A stretch of DNA of 5,151 bases from CAZBBB01 sp964490005 (GCA_964490005.1 CAZBBB010000155.1:1-5151), one strand, 5' to 3'; shown: positions 1-5,151, numbered from the stretch's first letter. Notes: a model not told the origin generated them from the letters alone. A program made the numbers and translations.

Positions 1-249
1 CGGCAGCCGCGTGCGCCGCCACCAGAGCAGCGCCGCGAGCAGCGCCAGCGCCGCCCCTACCGTGGCCGGCCGCACGCCGAGGCCGAGCGCGTCGAGCCCC
101 ATCGAGACCGCGCCGGCGGCGCCGAAGCCGAACATCAGCGCGCGGCCGCCCCGCTCGATCGCTCCCCGCCCCGGCGCCCCGAACAGCGCGCGGTCGACGA
201 GCGCCCCGAGGCCCGCCAAGCCGACCAGCACGACGAGCAGCGCGCTCAT
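1..249 (-). CDS. N-terminal part of an unidentified multi-pass membrane protein (truncated by window edge)
   Basis: The frame opens with ATG at 249 and stays open for 83 codons to the left edge, so only the N-terminus is seen. Three hydrophobic stretches are visible: about residues 3-18 (rich in Leu, Val and Gly), 37-58 and 62-77, the last ending in WWRRTR, a likely cytoplasmic positive cluster. An integral inner-membrane protein is the safe reading; the family is not recognised. The start is well supported. A GAGGA Shine-Dalgarno sits 6 nt upstream (256-260), and the ATG overlaps the stop of the preceding 161-aa gene as ATGA. Nearly every codon ends in G or C, as in the other genes here. The two minus-strand genes probably form one operon. 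A polymerase or transporter of cell-surface material is possible but is guesswork. Confidence 0.7.
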   Translation of the reverse strand, partial: MSALLVVLVGLAGLGALVDRALFGAPGRGAIERGGRALMFGFGAAGAVSMGLDALGLGVRPATVGAALALLAALLWWRRTRLP

Positions 250-731
250 CGCAGGTCCTCGGCGCGGTCGAGCCCCGGCGGCTCGTCGAGCAGGCCGGCC
301 GTCAGCACCCAGGTCGACTCGGGCAGCACGACCGCGTCGGGCCCGTCGCCCTCCTCGCGCGGCCGACCCGCGACGCGGCGCGGGTAGAGGAAGTAGCCGA
401 ACATCCACAGTTCGTTGCGCGCGCAGTTGCGCAGTTGCACGACGTCGTCGGGACGACCCTCGGCCTCGATCCGCCGCACGAGCGCGAGCATCTGCCGGTA
501 GCGCTTGGCGAAGCCCGGCTGGCGCACCATGCCGAGCAGCACGGCGCGCGCGCGGTCACCGCCGCTGTCGTCCTGCGCCACGTGCCAGTCGGTCTGCAGC
601 ATGTGCTGCGGGTCGCCGCGGCCAAAAGGGTCGGTCTGGGCGGCCTGCCGGCTCGCGGCCGGCCACCAGCGCAGCAGCGCGGCCAGCATCACCAGCATCG
701 CGACGGCCTGCGCCAGGGTGCGTCGGTCCAT
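246..731 (-). CDS. Hypothetical membrane-anchored protein, 161 aa
   Basis: The family is not recognised. Residues 6-24 form one hydrophobic segment (ending in LLRWWP) preceded by Arg3-Arg4, which suits a single N-terminal membrane anchor or uncleaved signal with the rest outside the cytoplasm. The remainder is soluble and charged. A distinctive aromatic block, ELWMFGYFLYPRRV (residues 107-120), follows two cysteine/asparagine-containing turns and looks like a conserved core. The end is rich in Asp, Glu and Pro. The ATG at 729-731 has no clear SD. The TGA overlaps the ATG of the downstream multi-pass protein, so the two products may work together in the membrane. The frame is favoured over the overlapping plus-strand frames because of the hydrophobic anchor, strong G/C third positions and the ATGA junction. 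Upstream it faces the guanidine-enzyme gene across a divergent 81-bp gap. Confidence 0.7.
   Translation of the reverse strand: MDRRTLAQAVAMLVMLAALLRWWPAASRQAAQTDPFGRGDPQHMLQTDWHVAQDDSGGDRARAVLLGMVRQPGFAKRYRQMLALVRRIEAEGRPDDVVQLRNCARNELWMFGYFLYPRRVAGRPREEGDGPDAVVLPESTWVLTAGLLDEPPGLDRAEDLR
256..260 (-). promoter_or_regulatory. Shine-Dalgarno GAGGA of the membrane-protein gene
   Basis: On the minus strand GAGGA lies 6 nt before the ATG at 249, inside the last codons of the 161-aa gene. It fixes the start of the truncated membrane gene and suggests that the gene can be initiated directly as well as by coupling through the ATGA overlap. It is one of only two clear SD sequences in the window. Confidence 0.6.
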
Positions 732-770
732 GGGTCGTTGCCGCGGGCCCTGCGGGGAACGGGAACGGCG

Positions 771-776
771 ATCGTA
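771..776 (-). promoter_or_regulatory. Possible -10 box TACGAT for the membrane operon
   Basis: On the minus strand TACGAT (TANNNT form of a sigma70 -10) occurs 40 nt before the ATG at 731, in the only AT-bearing patch of the divergent gap. It overlaps the plus-strand TATCAT at 775-780. No convincing -35 is visible, so this is weak. Confidence 0.2.
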
Positions 777-780
777 TCAT
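775..780 (+). promoter_or_regulatory. Possible -10 box TATCAT for the guanidine-enzyme gene
   Basis: TATCAT differs from the sigma70 -10 consensus TATAAT at one base and sits 32 nt before the ATG at 813, giving a predicted leader of roughly 25 nt. The same hexamer appears upstream of the two other gene starts that face an intergenic gap (2657-2662 minus and 2728-2733 plus), which strengthens the call. No -35 match is evident at 16-18 nt spacing. Confidence 0.4.
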
Positions 781-812
781 CGGCCGCGCGCGCGACCGCG
801 CGCCGCACGCCC

Positions 813-1706
813 ATGCCGCTCCTGCAACTCGATCACGACGCGGCTCGTCGCCTGCCCGCGCTGCCGCCGCCGGCCGGCGTGCTGCTCTGCCCGCCCGAGC
901 ACTACGCCGTGCTCGACGTGAAGAACGCGTGGATGGAGGGCCAGCACGGGCGCGTGGACCGCGCGCTCGCGGCGCGGCAGTGGGACGCGCTGTGCGCCGC
1001 CTACCGCGACGCCGGGATGGTCGTGCACGTGCTGCCCGCCGCGCCCGGCCGCGAAGACATGGTCTTCACCTGCAACGTGGCGACGGTGCTGGGCCGCGCG
1101 GAGGGCGGCGCCGACGTCGTGCTCTCGCGCATGCGCCATGCGAGCCGGCAGGCCGAGGTGCCGCACGTCGAGGCCTGGCTGACCGGCCGGGGCCTGCAGC
1201 CGCAGCCGGCGCCCGCGCACGTGCTCGAGGGGCACGGCGACGTCCTCGCCGTGCCGGGGCGCCGGCTGCTGCTCGGAGGCCACGGCGGCCGCACCGAACG
1301 GGCCGCGCTCGAGGAACTCGCCGCGCGCCTGGCGGCGCCGATCGTGCCGCTGCCGCTGCACGGCGCGCCCTTCTACCACCTCGACACCTGCCTGGCGCTG
1401 CTCGACGAACGCAGCGTGCTGTGGCACCCGCCGGCCTTCACGGCCGAGGCGCGCCGCGCCGTCGAGCGGCTGTTCCCGCGGCGGCTGCCGGCCGATCCGC
1501 ACGAAGCCGAAGCGGACTTCGCCTGCAACGCGCACGCGCTGCCGGGCGGTCGCGTGTTCGTCCCGGCCGGCGCGCGCGCCACCGCGGCCCAGCTGCGCGC
1601 GGCCGGCTACGCCGTCACGCCGATCGACGTCTCGGAGTTCCACCGCGCGGGCGGCTCGATCTTCTGCCTCAAGCTCGAGCTTCCGGCCCTGCCGCGCAGT
1701 CCCTGA
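813..1706 (+). CDS. Arginine deiminase/DDAH/amidinotransferase-superfamily enzyme, 297 aa
   Basis: This is a predicted cytosolic enzyme acting on a guanidino group through a Cys thiouronium intermediate, as known for arginine deiminases, dimethylarginine dimethylaminohydrolases (DDAH) and amidinotransferases. Visible family blocks in order are: NAWMEG (residues 38-43), DMVFTCN (82-88, the DxxFxxN substrate-binding block), LEGHGD (138-143, catalytic Glu139), FYHLDTC (187-193, catalytic His189) and GGSIFCL (280-286, nucleophile Cys285). All three catalytic residues are therefore present, and the length suits the short DDAH-like branch. The exact substrate (arginine, methylarginine or a small guanidine) cannot be told. 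The frame is open back to 435, but that part runs antisense through the divergent gene. ATG 813 is the first plausible start clear of it and gives the expected N-terminus. No SD is visible. No arginine catabolic gene lies next to it. The 3' end overlaps the MoaB/Mog gene by 38 bp. Confidence 0.88.
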   Translation: MPLLQLDHDAARRLPALPPPAGVLLCPPEHYAVLDVKNAWMEGQHGRVDRALAARQWDALCAAYRDAGMVVHVLPAAPGREDMVFTCNVATVLGRAEGGADVVLSRMRHASRQAEVPHVEAWLTGRGLQPQPAPAHVLEGHGDVLAVPGRRLLLGGHGGRTERAALEELAARLAAPIVPLPLHGAPFYHLDTCLALLDERSVLWHPPAFTAEARRAVERLFPRRLPADPHEAEADFACNAHALPGGRVFVPAGARATAAQLRAAGYAVTPIDVSEFHRAGGSIFCLKLELPALPRSP

Positions 1707-2172
1707 CGCCGCCGCCGAGCAGCGCGAGCGCGTGGGACACGGCCGGCAGCACGACCGCCAGGCACTGTCGCGCCCCCTTGGGACTGCCGGGCAGGTTGAC
1801 GATCAGCGCGGCACCCAGCGTCCCGGCCGTGGCGCGGCTGAGCAGCGCCGTCGGCACGTCGGCCAGCGAGGCGGCGCGCATCGCTTCGCCGAAGCCGGGC
1901 ACCTCGCGCTCGATGACGTCCCGCGTGGCCTCGGGGGTCACGTCGCGCGGCGCCAGTCCCGTGCCGCCGCTGGTGAGCACGAGCGGCACGCGGGCGGCGG
2001 CCGCGCGGATCGCCTCGGCGAGCGGCCCGCGCTCGTCGGGCACGGCGCGCACCTCGTCGAGCGCGATGCCGGCGGCGGCCAGTTCGGCGCGCAGCCCGGC
2101 GGCGGTCGCGTCCTGGCGCGTCCCGGCCGCGACGCGGTCGGAGGCCAGGATGAGCGCGGCGCGCGGCTTCAC
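1669..2172 (-). CDS. moaB: MoaB/Mog-family molybdopterin adenylyltransferase-like protein, 167 aa
   Basis: Mog-type members adenylylate molybdopterin with Mg-ATP before molybdate insertion. Some bacterial MoaB proteins have no proven activity, so moaB versus mog naming is open. The protein is a single MoCF-binding domain of normal length. Visible signatures are TSGGTGLAPRDVTPEAT (residues 67-83, containing the GGTG phosphate-binding loop) and VNLPGSPKG (125-133, the LPGxP block). Asp46 in PDERGPL and Asp77 in PRDVTP align, as I recall the family, with the two functionally important Asp residues of E. coli MogA (49 and 82), which favours an active enzyme. The GTG start at 2172 overlaps the moaC stop as GTGA. 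It has no SD, so translation is probably coupled to moaC. The same frame stays open far upstream as antisense of the protease gene, but that part is not coding. The C-terminus overlaps the convergent gene. Confidence 0.9.
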   Translation of the reverse strand: MKPRAALILASDRVAAGTRQDATAAGLRAELAAAGIALDEVRAVPDERGPLAEAIRAAAARVPLVLTSGGTGLAPRDVTPEATRDVIEREVPGFGEAMRAASLADVPTALLSRATAGTLGAALIVNLPGSPKGARQCLAVVLPAVSHALALLGGGVRDCAAGPEARA

Positions 2173-2648
2173 GAGGGCCGGCGCCAGTCGCCGCGCCGTC
2201 CGCCCGACTTGGACTCGACGCGCAGTTCGCCCAGCACGAGCGTGCGCTCGACGGCCTTGAGCATGTCGATGAGCGTGAGCCCCGCCACGGCCGCGGCCGT
2301 GAGGGCCTCCATCTCGACGCCGGTGCGCGCGGTCGCCGCGGCGCTCGCCGTGATGCGCAGCGCGTCGTCGCCCTCGGGCTCGATGCGCACGTCGACCACG
2401 TCGAGCGGCAGCGGGTGGCACAGCGGCACGAGGTCGGAGGTGCGCTTGGCGCCGGCGATGCCCGCCAGGCGCGCCACCTCGAGCACCGGCCCCTTGGGCC
2501 CGCCGCCCGCGAGGGCCAGGGCACGCGTGCCCGGCTGCATCACGAGGCGCGCCGACGCGACCGCGCGGCGCGCGCTCGGCGCCTTGCCGCCGACGTCGAC
2601 CATCCGCGCGCGGCCGTCCTGCCCGAGATGACTGAGCGAGTCGTCCAT
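2169..2648 (-). CDS. moaC: Cyclic pyranopterin monophosphate synthase MoaC, 159 aa
   Basis: MoaC converts the MoaA product 3',8-cyclo-7,8-dihydro-GTP into cyclic pyranopterin monophosphate in the cytosol, an early step of molybdenum-cofactor synthesis. The match is strong along the whole length: MVDVGGK (16-22), IAGAKRTSDLVPLCHPL (64-80), GVEMEALTAAAVAGLTLIDMLKA (110-132 in two adjoining blocks) and KSGG near the end. The residues reported as catalytic in E. coli MoaC are present at matching places: Lys52, His78, Glu112, Asp128 and Lys131. Length and N-terminus agree with the E. coli protein, supporting ATG 2648. It is first in a two-gene operon with the MoaB/Mog gene (4-bp overlap). There is no SD, and a -10-like TATCAT ends 8 nt before the ATG, so the mRNA may be nearly leaderless. 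The other Mo-cofactor genes (moaA, moaD, moaE, moeA) are not in the window. Confidence 0.97.
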   Translation of the reverse strand: MDDSLSHLGQDGRARMVDVGGKAPSARRAVASARLVMQPGTRALALAGGGPKGPVLEVARLAGIAGAKRTSDLVPLCHPLPLDVVDVRIEPEGDDALRITASAAATARTGVEMEALTAAAVAGLTLIDMLKAVERTLVLGELRVESKSGGRRGDWRRPS

Positions 2649-2656
2649 CGCGCGCC

Positions 2657-2662
2657 ATGATA
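2657..2662 (-). promoter_or_regulatory. Likely -10 box TATCAT of the moaC-moaB operon
   Basis: On the minus strand TATCAT (one mismatch to TATAAT) lies 8 nt before the moaC ATG. A start about 7 nt downstream of the box would fall at or just before the ATG, implying a leaderless or nearly leaderless message. This agrees with the absence of an SD. No -35 match was found at normal spacing. Confidence 0.42.
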
Positions 2663-2727
2663 GCCGCGGGCCGCGGGCGCCCGGACCTCGGCACGACGCC
2701 GTCCAACGATCGGCGGCCCGCTGCGAC

Positions 2728-2733
2728 TATCAT
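2728..2733 (+). promoter_or_regulatory. Likely -10 box TATCAT of the S41 protease gene
   Basis: TATCAT sits 63 nt before the protease ATG and is preceded by GCGAC. It predicts a leader of about 55 nt that includes the GGAAG ribosome site. The positions 16-18 nt upstream show no TTGACA-like -35, which may reflect the high GC content or a different sigma preference. Confidence 0.42.
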
Positions 2734-2742
2734 GAGCGCCTC

Positions 2743-2755
2743 AGGCCCACGGCCT
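2743..2755 (+). other. Short stem-loop in the predicted protease leader
   Basis: AGGCC, loop CAC, GGCCT forms a perfect 5-bp stem just after the predicted transcription start. It is short and could be chance in DNA of this composition. It does not enclose the ribosome site, and there is no known riboswitch shape. Confidence 0.2.
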
Positions 2756-2784
2756 CGGGCTCTCGATAGAGACGGACCCCTCCC

Positions 2785-2789
2785 GGAAG
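2785..2789 (+). promoter_or_regulatory. Shine-Dalgarno GGAAG of the protease gene
   Basis: GGAAG lies 7 nt before ATG 2797. An in-frame TAG at 2767-2769, with no other start codon after it, leaves this ATG as the only available upstream start, so the short signal sequence is genuine. Confidence 0.6.
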
Positions 2790-2796
2790 CGCACCC

Positions 2797-5112
2797 ATGC
2801 CCACGTTGCTCCTCGCCCTGCTCCTCTCCGCCGGCCTGCAGGTCGCGGGTGACCCCCTCGCCCGCCTCGACGCGACCCTGGCCCGGCTGCAGCGCGCGAG
2901 CGGCGCCGAGACCTGGGAGCTGGCGCGCGAACTGCGCGACATCGCCGTGGAGGACTCGCTGGCGACCGTGCCGCACCTGCTCACCGCGGCGCAGGGCGCC
3001 GACGACGAGCTGCGCCTCGCGATCGCGTCGACGCTGGCCGACCCGGCCCTCGCCGCCTGGGGCCCGGCGGCCGAACTGCTGCTGCCGCTGCTCGACACGC
3101 CCCGGGCCTCCGACGCGCTCACGCTGCTCAGCCACCGTTCCTTCCGCGAGGTGCCGGCCGTCCACGGCCGCCTCGCGGCGCTGCTCGAGGCGCCGCTGCC
3201 CGCGCTGCTGCGCGTCGACGTCGCGCGCACGCTCTGGCGCGTGAGCGAGATCGGCGACAAGGGCGCCGCGCGCGCGGCGCTGCTCGACGCGCTGCGCAGC
3301 ACCGACAGCGAGACGCGCGCCGCCGCCGCCCTCGCGCTGGCCGAGCTGCGCCAGTACGACGACGCGCGGCCGGTGCTGCAGCTGCTGCGCGGCGACCCGG
3401 GGCCGCGCGGCCAGCTGGCGCGGGCCTACCTCGAGCTCGACGAGAAGATCGCCTACTACTCCGACAAGCTCTACCGCCAGAGCGAGACGCCCGTGCGCGC
3501 GCCCGCCGCGCCGGGCGAGGGCCCGCTCTCGATCGAGAAGGGCACGCTGGGCGTGCTCGAGGAGCTCATCGAGCGCATCCAGGACCACCACCTGCTCGGC
3601 GACCAGCTCCGCGGCCCCGAGGGGCGCGAGCTGCTCATCACGGCCGCGGCGCGCGGCATGCTGGCCTCGCTCGACCCCCACTCGACCTACTTCACCAGCA
3701 AGGAGTTCGAGCGCTGGATCCTCGAGCTGCGCCGCAACTACGCCGGCATCGGCGCGTACGTCGACACGATCGACAACGAGTTCACGATCACGCGCCCGAT
3801 CTACAGCGGCCCGGCCTACAAGCAGGGCCTGCTCTCGGGCGACCGCATCCTCAAGGTCGACGGCTGGGACACGGCCGGCCACGAGAACGACGAGATCATC
3901 CGGCGGCTCAAGGGGCCGCCGGGCACCGAGGTCACGATCTCGGTCTACCGCGACGGCTGGGAGAAGCTGCACGACTACGTGATCGTGCGCGAAGCCATCC
4001 ACATCGACAGCGTGCACAGCCAGCTCCTGCCGGGGAACATCGGCTACGTCGAGGTCGTCGGCTTCGCCGACGAGACCAGCGACGAGATCCAGAAGGCCGT
4101 CGCCGAACTGCGCCGCCAGGAGGCCCGCGCGCTGATCCTCGACCTGCGCAACAACAGCGGCGGCTACCTGGAGGAGGCCGTGCGCACCGCGTCGATCTTC
4201 CTCAAGCCCGGCCAGCTCGTGGCCTACACCGAGGGACGCGGCGTCGAGCGGCAGAACTTCCCCGCGGTGTCGGTGCGCGAACGCTGGACGGGCCCGCTCG
4301 TCGTGCTGGTCAACTCGCGCTCGGCCAGCGCCAGCGAGATCGTCTCCGGCGCGCTGCAGGACCTCGACCGCGCCGTCGTCGTCGGCGCGCGCACCTTCGG
4401 CAAGGGCTCGGTGCAGCAGGCCATGCCGATGCAGACGCGCCCGGGCGACCGGCTGATCACCGACCGCAACCTCAACGGCATGTACGACCCCGAGGACGAG
4501 TACGAGGACCTCGACGGGGACGGGCAGTACAGCTACCCCGTGAACGTGAAGATCACCAACGCGCGCTACTACCTGCCCTCGGGCCGCTCGATCCACACCG
4601 AGCTCGACCTCGAGGGGCGCGTCGTCACCCGCGGCGGCGTGACGCCCGAGCACGAGATCGAGTTCGAGGGCCTCGAACCCTGGGAGAACGCCGAGCTGGC
4701 GCGGCTCTACGACCGCCTGCTCAAGGAGGTCCCCGAGGGCGGCAAGTTCAAGGACCCCTTCCAGGCCTGGGTCGACGAGCGCTTCGAGCAGGATCCCGAG
4801 CTCTGCGCCGTCCTGGCCGACTCCGACGGCCGCGACCCGACGCGCTATCCCGGGTTCGCCGAGCTGCGCGCGCAGCTCGACCAGCCGCAGCTCGACGACG
4901 ACGTCGTGCGCCGCCTGCTGCGGCGCGCGCTGCGCGACCGCGTCGCCGACGCGCGCGGCAAGCTGTTCCCCGGCGGCTTCCTGTACGGCGACTGGCAGGA
5001 GGACCGGCAGCTGCAGAAGGCGATCGAGGTCGTGGCCGGCGAGGCCGGCGTCGATCTCGGCACGCTCGCCGCCTACGAGCTGCTGCGCGAGGACGCCCCC
5101 GCCGCGCGCTGA
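2797..5112 (+). CDS. Exported S41 (C-terminal processing) peptidase with HEAT-like N-terminal region and PDZ domain, 771 aa
   Basis: This is a predicted periplasmic or extracytoplasmic serine protease of the CtpA/Prc family, which cleaves proteins near their C-termini. Domains in order: a signal peptide (residues 1-18, Leu-rich, likely cut after VAG, but lacking the usual Lys/Arg at the start); alpha-helical HEAT-like repeats (about 25-215); an Ala/Pro linker (about 226-244); the S41 N-terminal helical region with LDPHSTYF (292-299); PDZ (about 315-400); and the peptidase core (about 414-600) with DLRNNSGG (449-456), SASASEI (509-515) and TFGKGSVQ. By spacing to E. coli Prc, catalytic Ser is 511 and Lys 536, with Asp522 as the third charge-relay position, so it should be active. 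After Lys536 comes an acidic insertion (556-582) with two Ca2+-loop-like patterns, then the usual PSGRSI. Residues 655-771 are a charged helical tail. It appears to be monocistronic and divergent from moaC. The native substrate is unknown. Confidence 0.93.
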   Translation: MPTLLLALLLSAGLQVAGDPLARLDATLARLQRASGAETWELARELRDIAVEDSLATVPHLLTAAQGADDELRLAIASTLADPALAAWGPAAELLLPLLDTPRASDALTLLSHRSFREVPAVHGRLAALLEAPLPALLRVDVARTLWRVSEIGDKGAARAALLDALRSTDSETRAAAALALAELRQYDDARPVLQLLRGDPGPRGQLARAYLELDEKIAYYSDKLYRQSETPVRAPAAPGEGPLSIEKGTLGVLEELIERIQDHHLLGDQLRGPEGRELLITAAARGMLASLDPHSTYFTSKEFERWILELRRNYAGIGAYVDTIDNEFTITRPIYSGPAYKQGLLSGDRILKVDGWDTAGHENDEIIRRLKGPPGTEVTISVYRDGWEKLHDYVIVREAIHIDSVHSQLLPGNIGYVEVVGFADETSDEIQKAVAELRRQEARALILDLRNNSGGYLEEAVRTASIFLKPGQLVAYTEGRGVERQNFPAVSVRERWTGPLVVLVNSRSASASEIVSGALQDLDRAVVVGARTFGKGSVQQAMPMQTRPGDRLITDRNLNGMYDPEDEYEDLDGDGQYSYPVNVKITNARYYLPSGRSIHTELDLEGRVVTRGGVTPEHEIEFEGLEPWENAELARLYDRLLKEVPEGGKFKDPFQAWVDERFEQDPELCAVLADSDGRDPTRYPGFAELRAQLDQPQLDDDVVRRLLRRALRDRVADARGKLFPGGFLYGDWQEDRQLQKAIEVVAGEAGVDLGTLAAYELLREDAPAAR

Positions 5113-5151
5113 GGCGCGCGCGCGGGCGCGCCGCCGGCGCCGACGCTCAGC
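5108..5151 (+). terminator. Possible GC-rich hairpin after the protease gene
   Basis: GCTGAG (5108-5113, spanning the stop codon) is complementary to CTCAGC (5146-5151). Inside it GGCGC (5125-5129) can pair with GCGCC (5137-5141) around a 7-nt loop. No T-run follows before the window ends, so termination cannot be judged. The 39 non-coding bases hold nothing else that I can recognise. Confidence 0.22.

Larger units (their letters stand above)
2656..2734. repeat. Inverted repeat CATGATAG / CTATCATG between moaC and the protease gene
   Basis: CATGATAG at 2656-2663 is the exact reverse complement of CTATCATG at 2727-2734. Extending outwards from the box into the spacer, CATGATAG(C/T)CGC(G/A)G matches at 12 of 14 positions. 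Each arm contains the TATCAT hexamer read as the -10 of the gene it faces, so the symmetry may simply be two divergent promoters with the same -10 context. A shared operator is the alternative. The spacer is 63 bp, too long for a useful hairpin. Confidence 0.45.

Noticed and set aside
435..812. N-terminal extension of the guanidine enzyme back to the ATG at 435
   Set aside because: It would overlap the divergent 161-aa gene and the divergent gap, and has no family similarity. ATG 813 already gives a normal family N-terminus.
777..1643. 288-codon minus-strand open frame opposite the guanidine enzyme
   Set aside because: It is Arg/Gly/Gln/Val-rich low-complexity sequence. The plus strand carries a complete set of superfamily motifs, so this is a shadow.
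11..2260. 749-codon plus-strand open frame across the left half
   Set aside because: The product is Arg/Ala/Pro/Ser-rich without any domain, and it crosses the minus-strand membrane genes, the guanidine enzyme in another frame, and moaB/moaC. It is an artefact of base composition.
1732..2631. 299-codon plus-strand open frame opposite moaB and moaC
   Set aside because: It has no recognisable motif, whereas the minus strand encodes clear MoaC and MoaB/Mog signatures through the same region.
2173..4653. Very long minus-strand open frame continuing upstream of the MoaB/Mog gene, antisense to the protease and moaC
   Set aside because: Only the part after 2172 resembles a protein family. The rest is low-complexity (Val, Arg, Ala, Leu, Asp, Gln) and mirrors the GC-rich codons of the protease, whose S41 motifs are unmistakable on the plus strand. 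GC-rich DNA seldom creates stop codons.
813..5112. A joint defence or biosynthetic system formed by the guanidine enzyme, MoaC/MoaB and the protease
   Set aside because: The genes lie in three separately oriented units with separate promoters. Their known family roles are housekeeping or generic, and nothing in the sequence links them functionally.
5113..5134. Alternating GC run after the protease stop as a possible Z-DNA or repeat element
   Set aside because: Similar short GC alternations occur throughout this window, including inside coding regions, so it is explained by composition.

Overview
This is a very GC-rich bacterial window (well above 70% GC by eye), and the coding frames carry almost only G or C at third codon positions. 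The genes are densely packed: 4-bp stop/start overlaps, a convergent 3' overlap and short intergenic gaps. No rRNA, tRNA, mobile element, CRISPR array or integrase is visible. The phylum cannot be fixed from the sequence. A GC-rich Gram-negative lineage (Planctomycetota, a xanthomonad-like proteobacterium, Acidobacteriota or a similar metagenomic group) would fit, given an exported S41 protease and a guanidine-modifying enzyme. This is inference.

Layout. Positions 1-731 hold two minus-strand genes of unknown function. They are a 161-aa protein with one N-terminal membrane anchor and, overlapping it by ATGA, the first 83 residues of a multi-pass membrane protein that runs off the left edge. 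An 81-bp divergent gap (732-812) separates them from a plus-strand gene at 813-1706, which encodes an arginine deiminase/DDAH/amidinotransferase-superfamily enzyme with an intact Glu-His-Cys catalytic set. Converging on it, and overlapping its 3' end by 38 bp, is a minus-strand molybdenum-cofactor pair: moaC (2169-2648), then a MoaB/Mog-family gene (1669-2172) coupled by a GTGA overlap. A second divergent gap (2649-2796) leads to a plus-strand 771-aa exported S41 (C-terminal-processing) peptidase at 2797-5112. It has a HEAT-like N-terminal region, a PDZ domain, an intact Ser-Lys catalytic core, an acidic Ca2+-loop-like insertion next to the active site, and a helical C-terminal tail. The last 39 bp are non-coding and contain a possible hairpin.

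How the genes relate. MoaC and MoaB/Mog act in one pathway: MoaC makes cyclic pyranopterin monophosphate, and Mog-type proteins adenylylate molybdopterin. They are clearly one operon. The protease, the guanidine enzyme and the membrane pair look like separate transcription units that happen to be adjacent, and no joint system is evident. The most notable points are the unusual domain architecture of the protease, the inverted pair of CTATCATG boxes between moaC and the protease, and the unidentified membrane gene pair.
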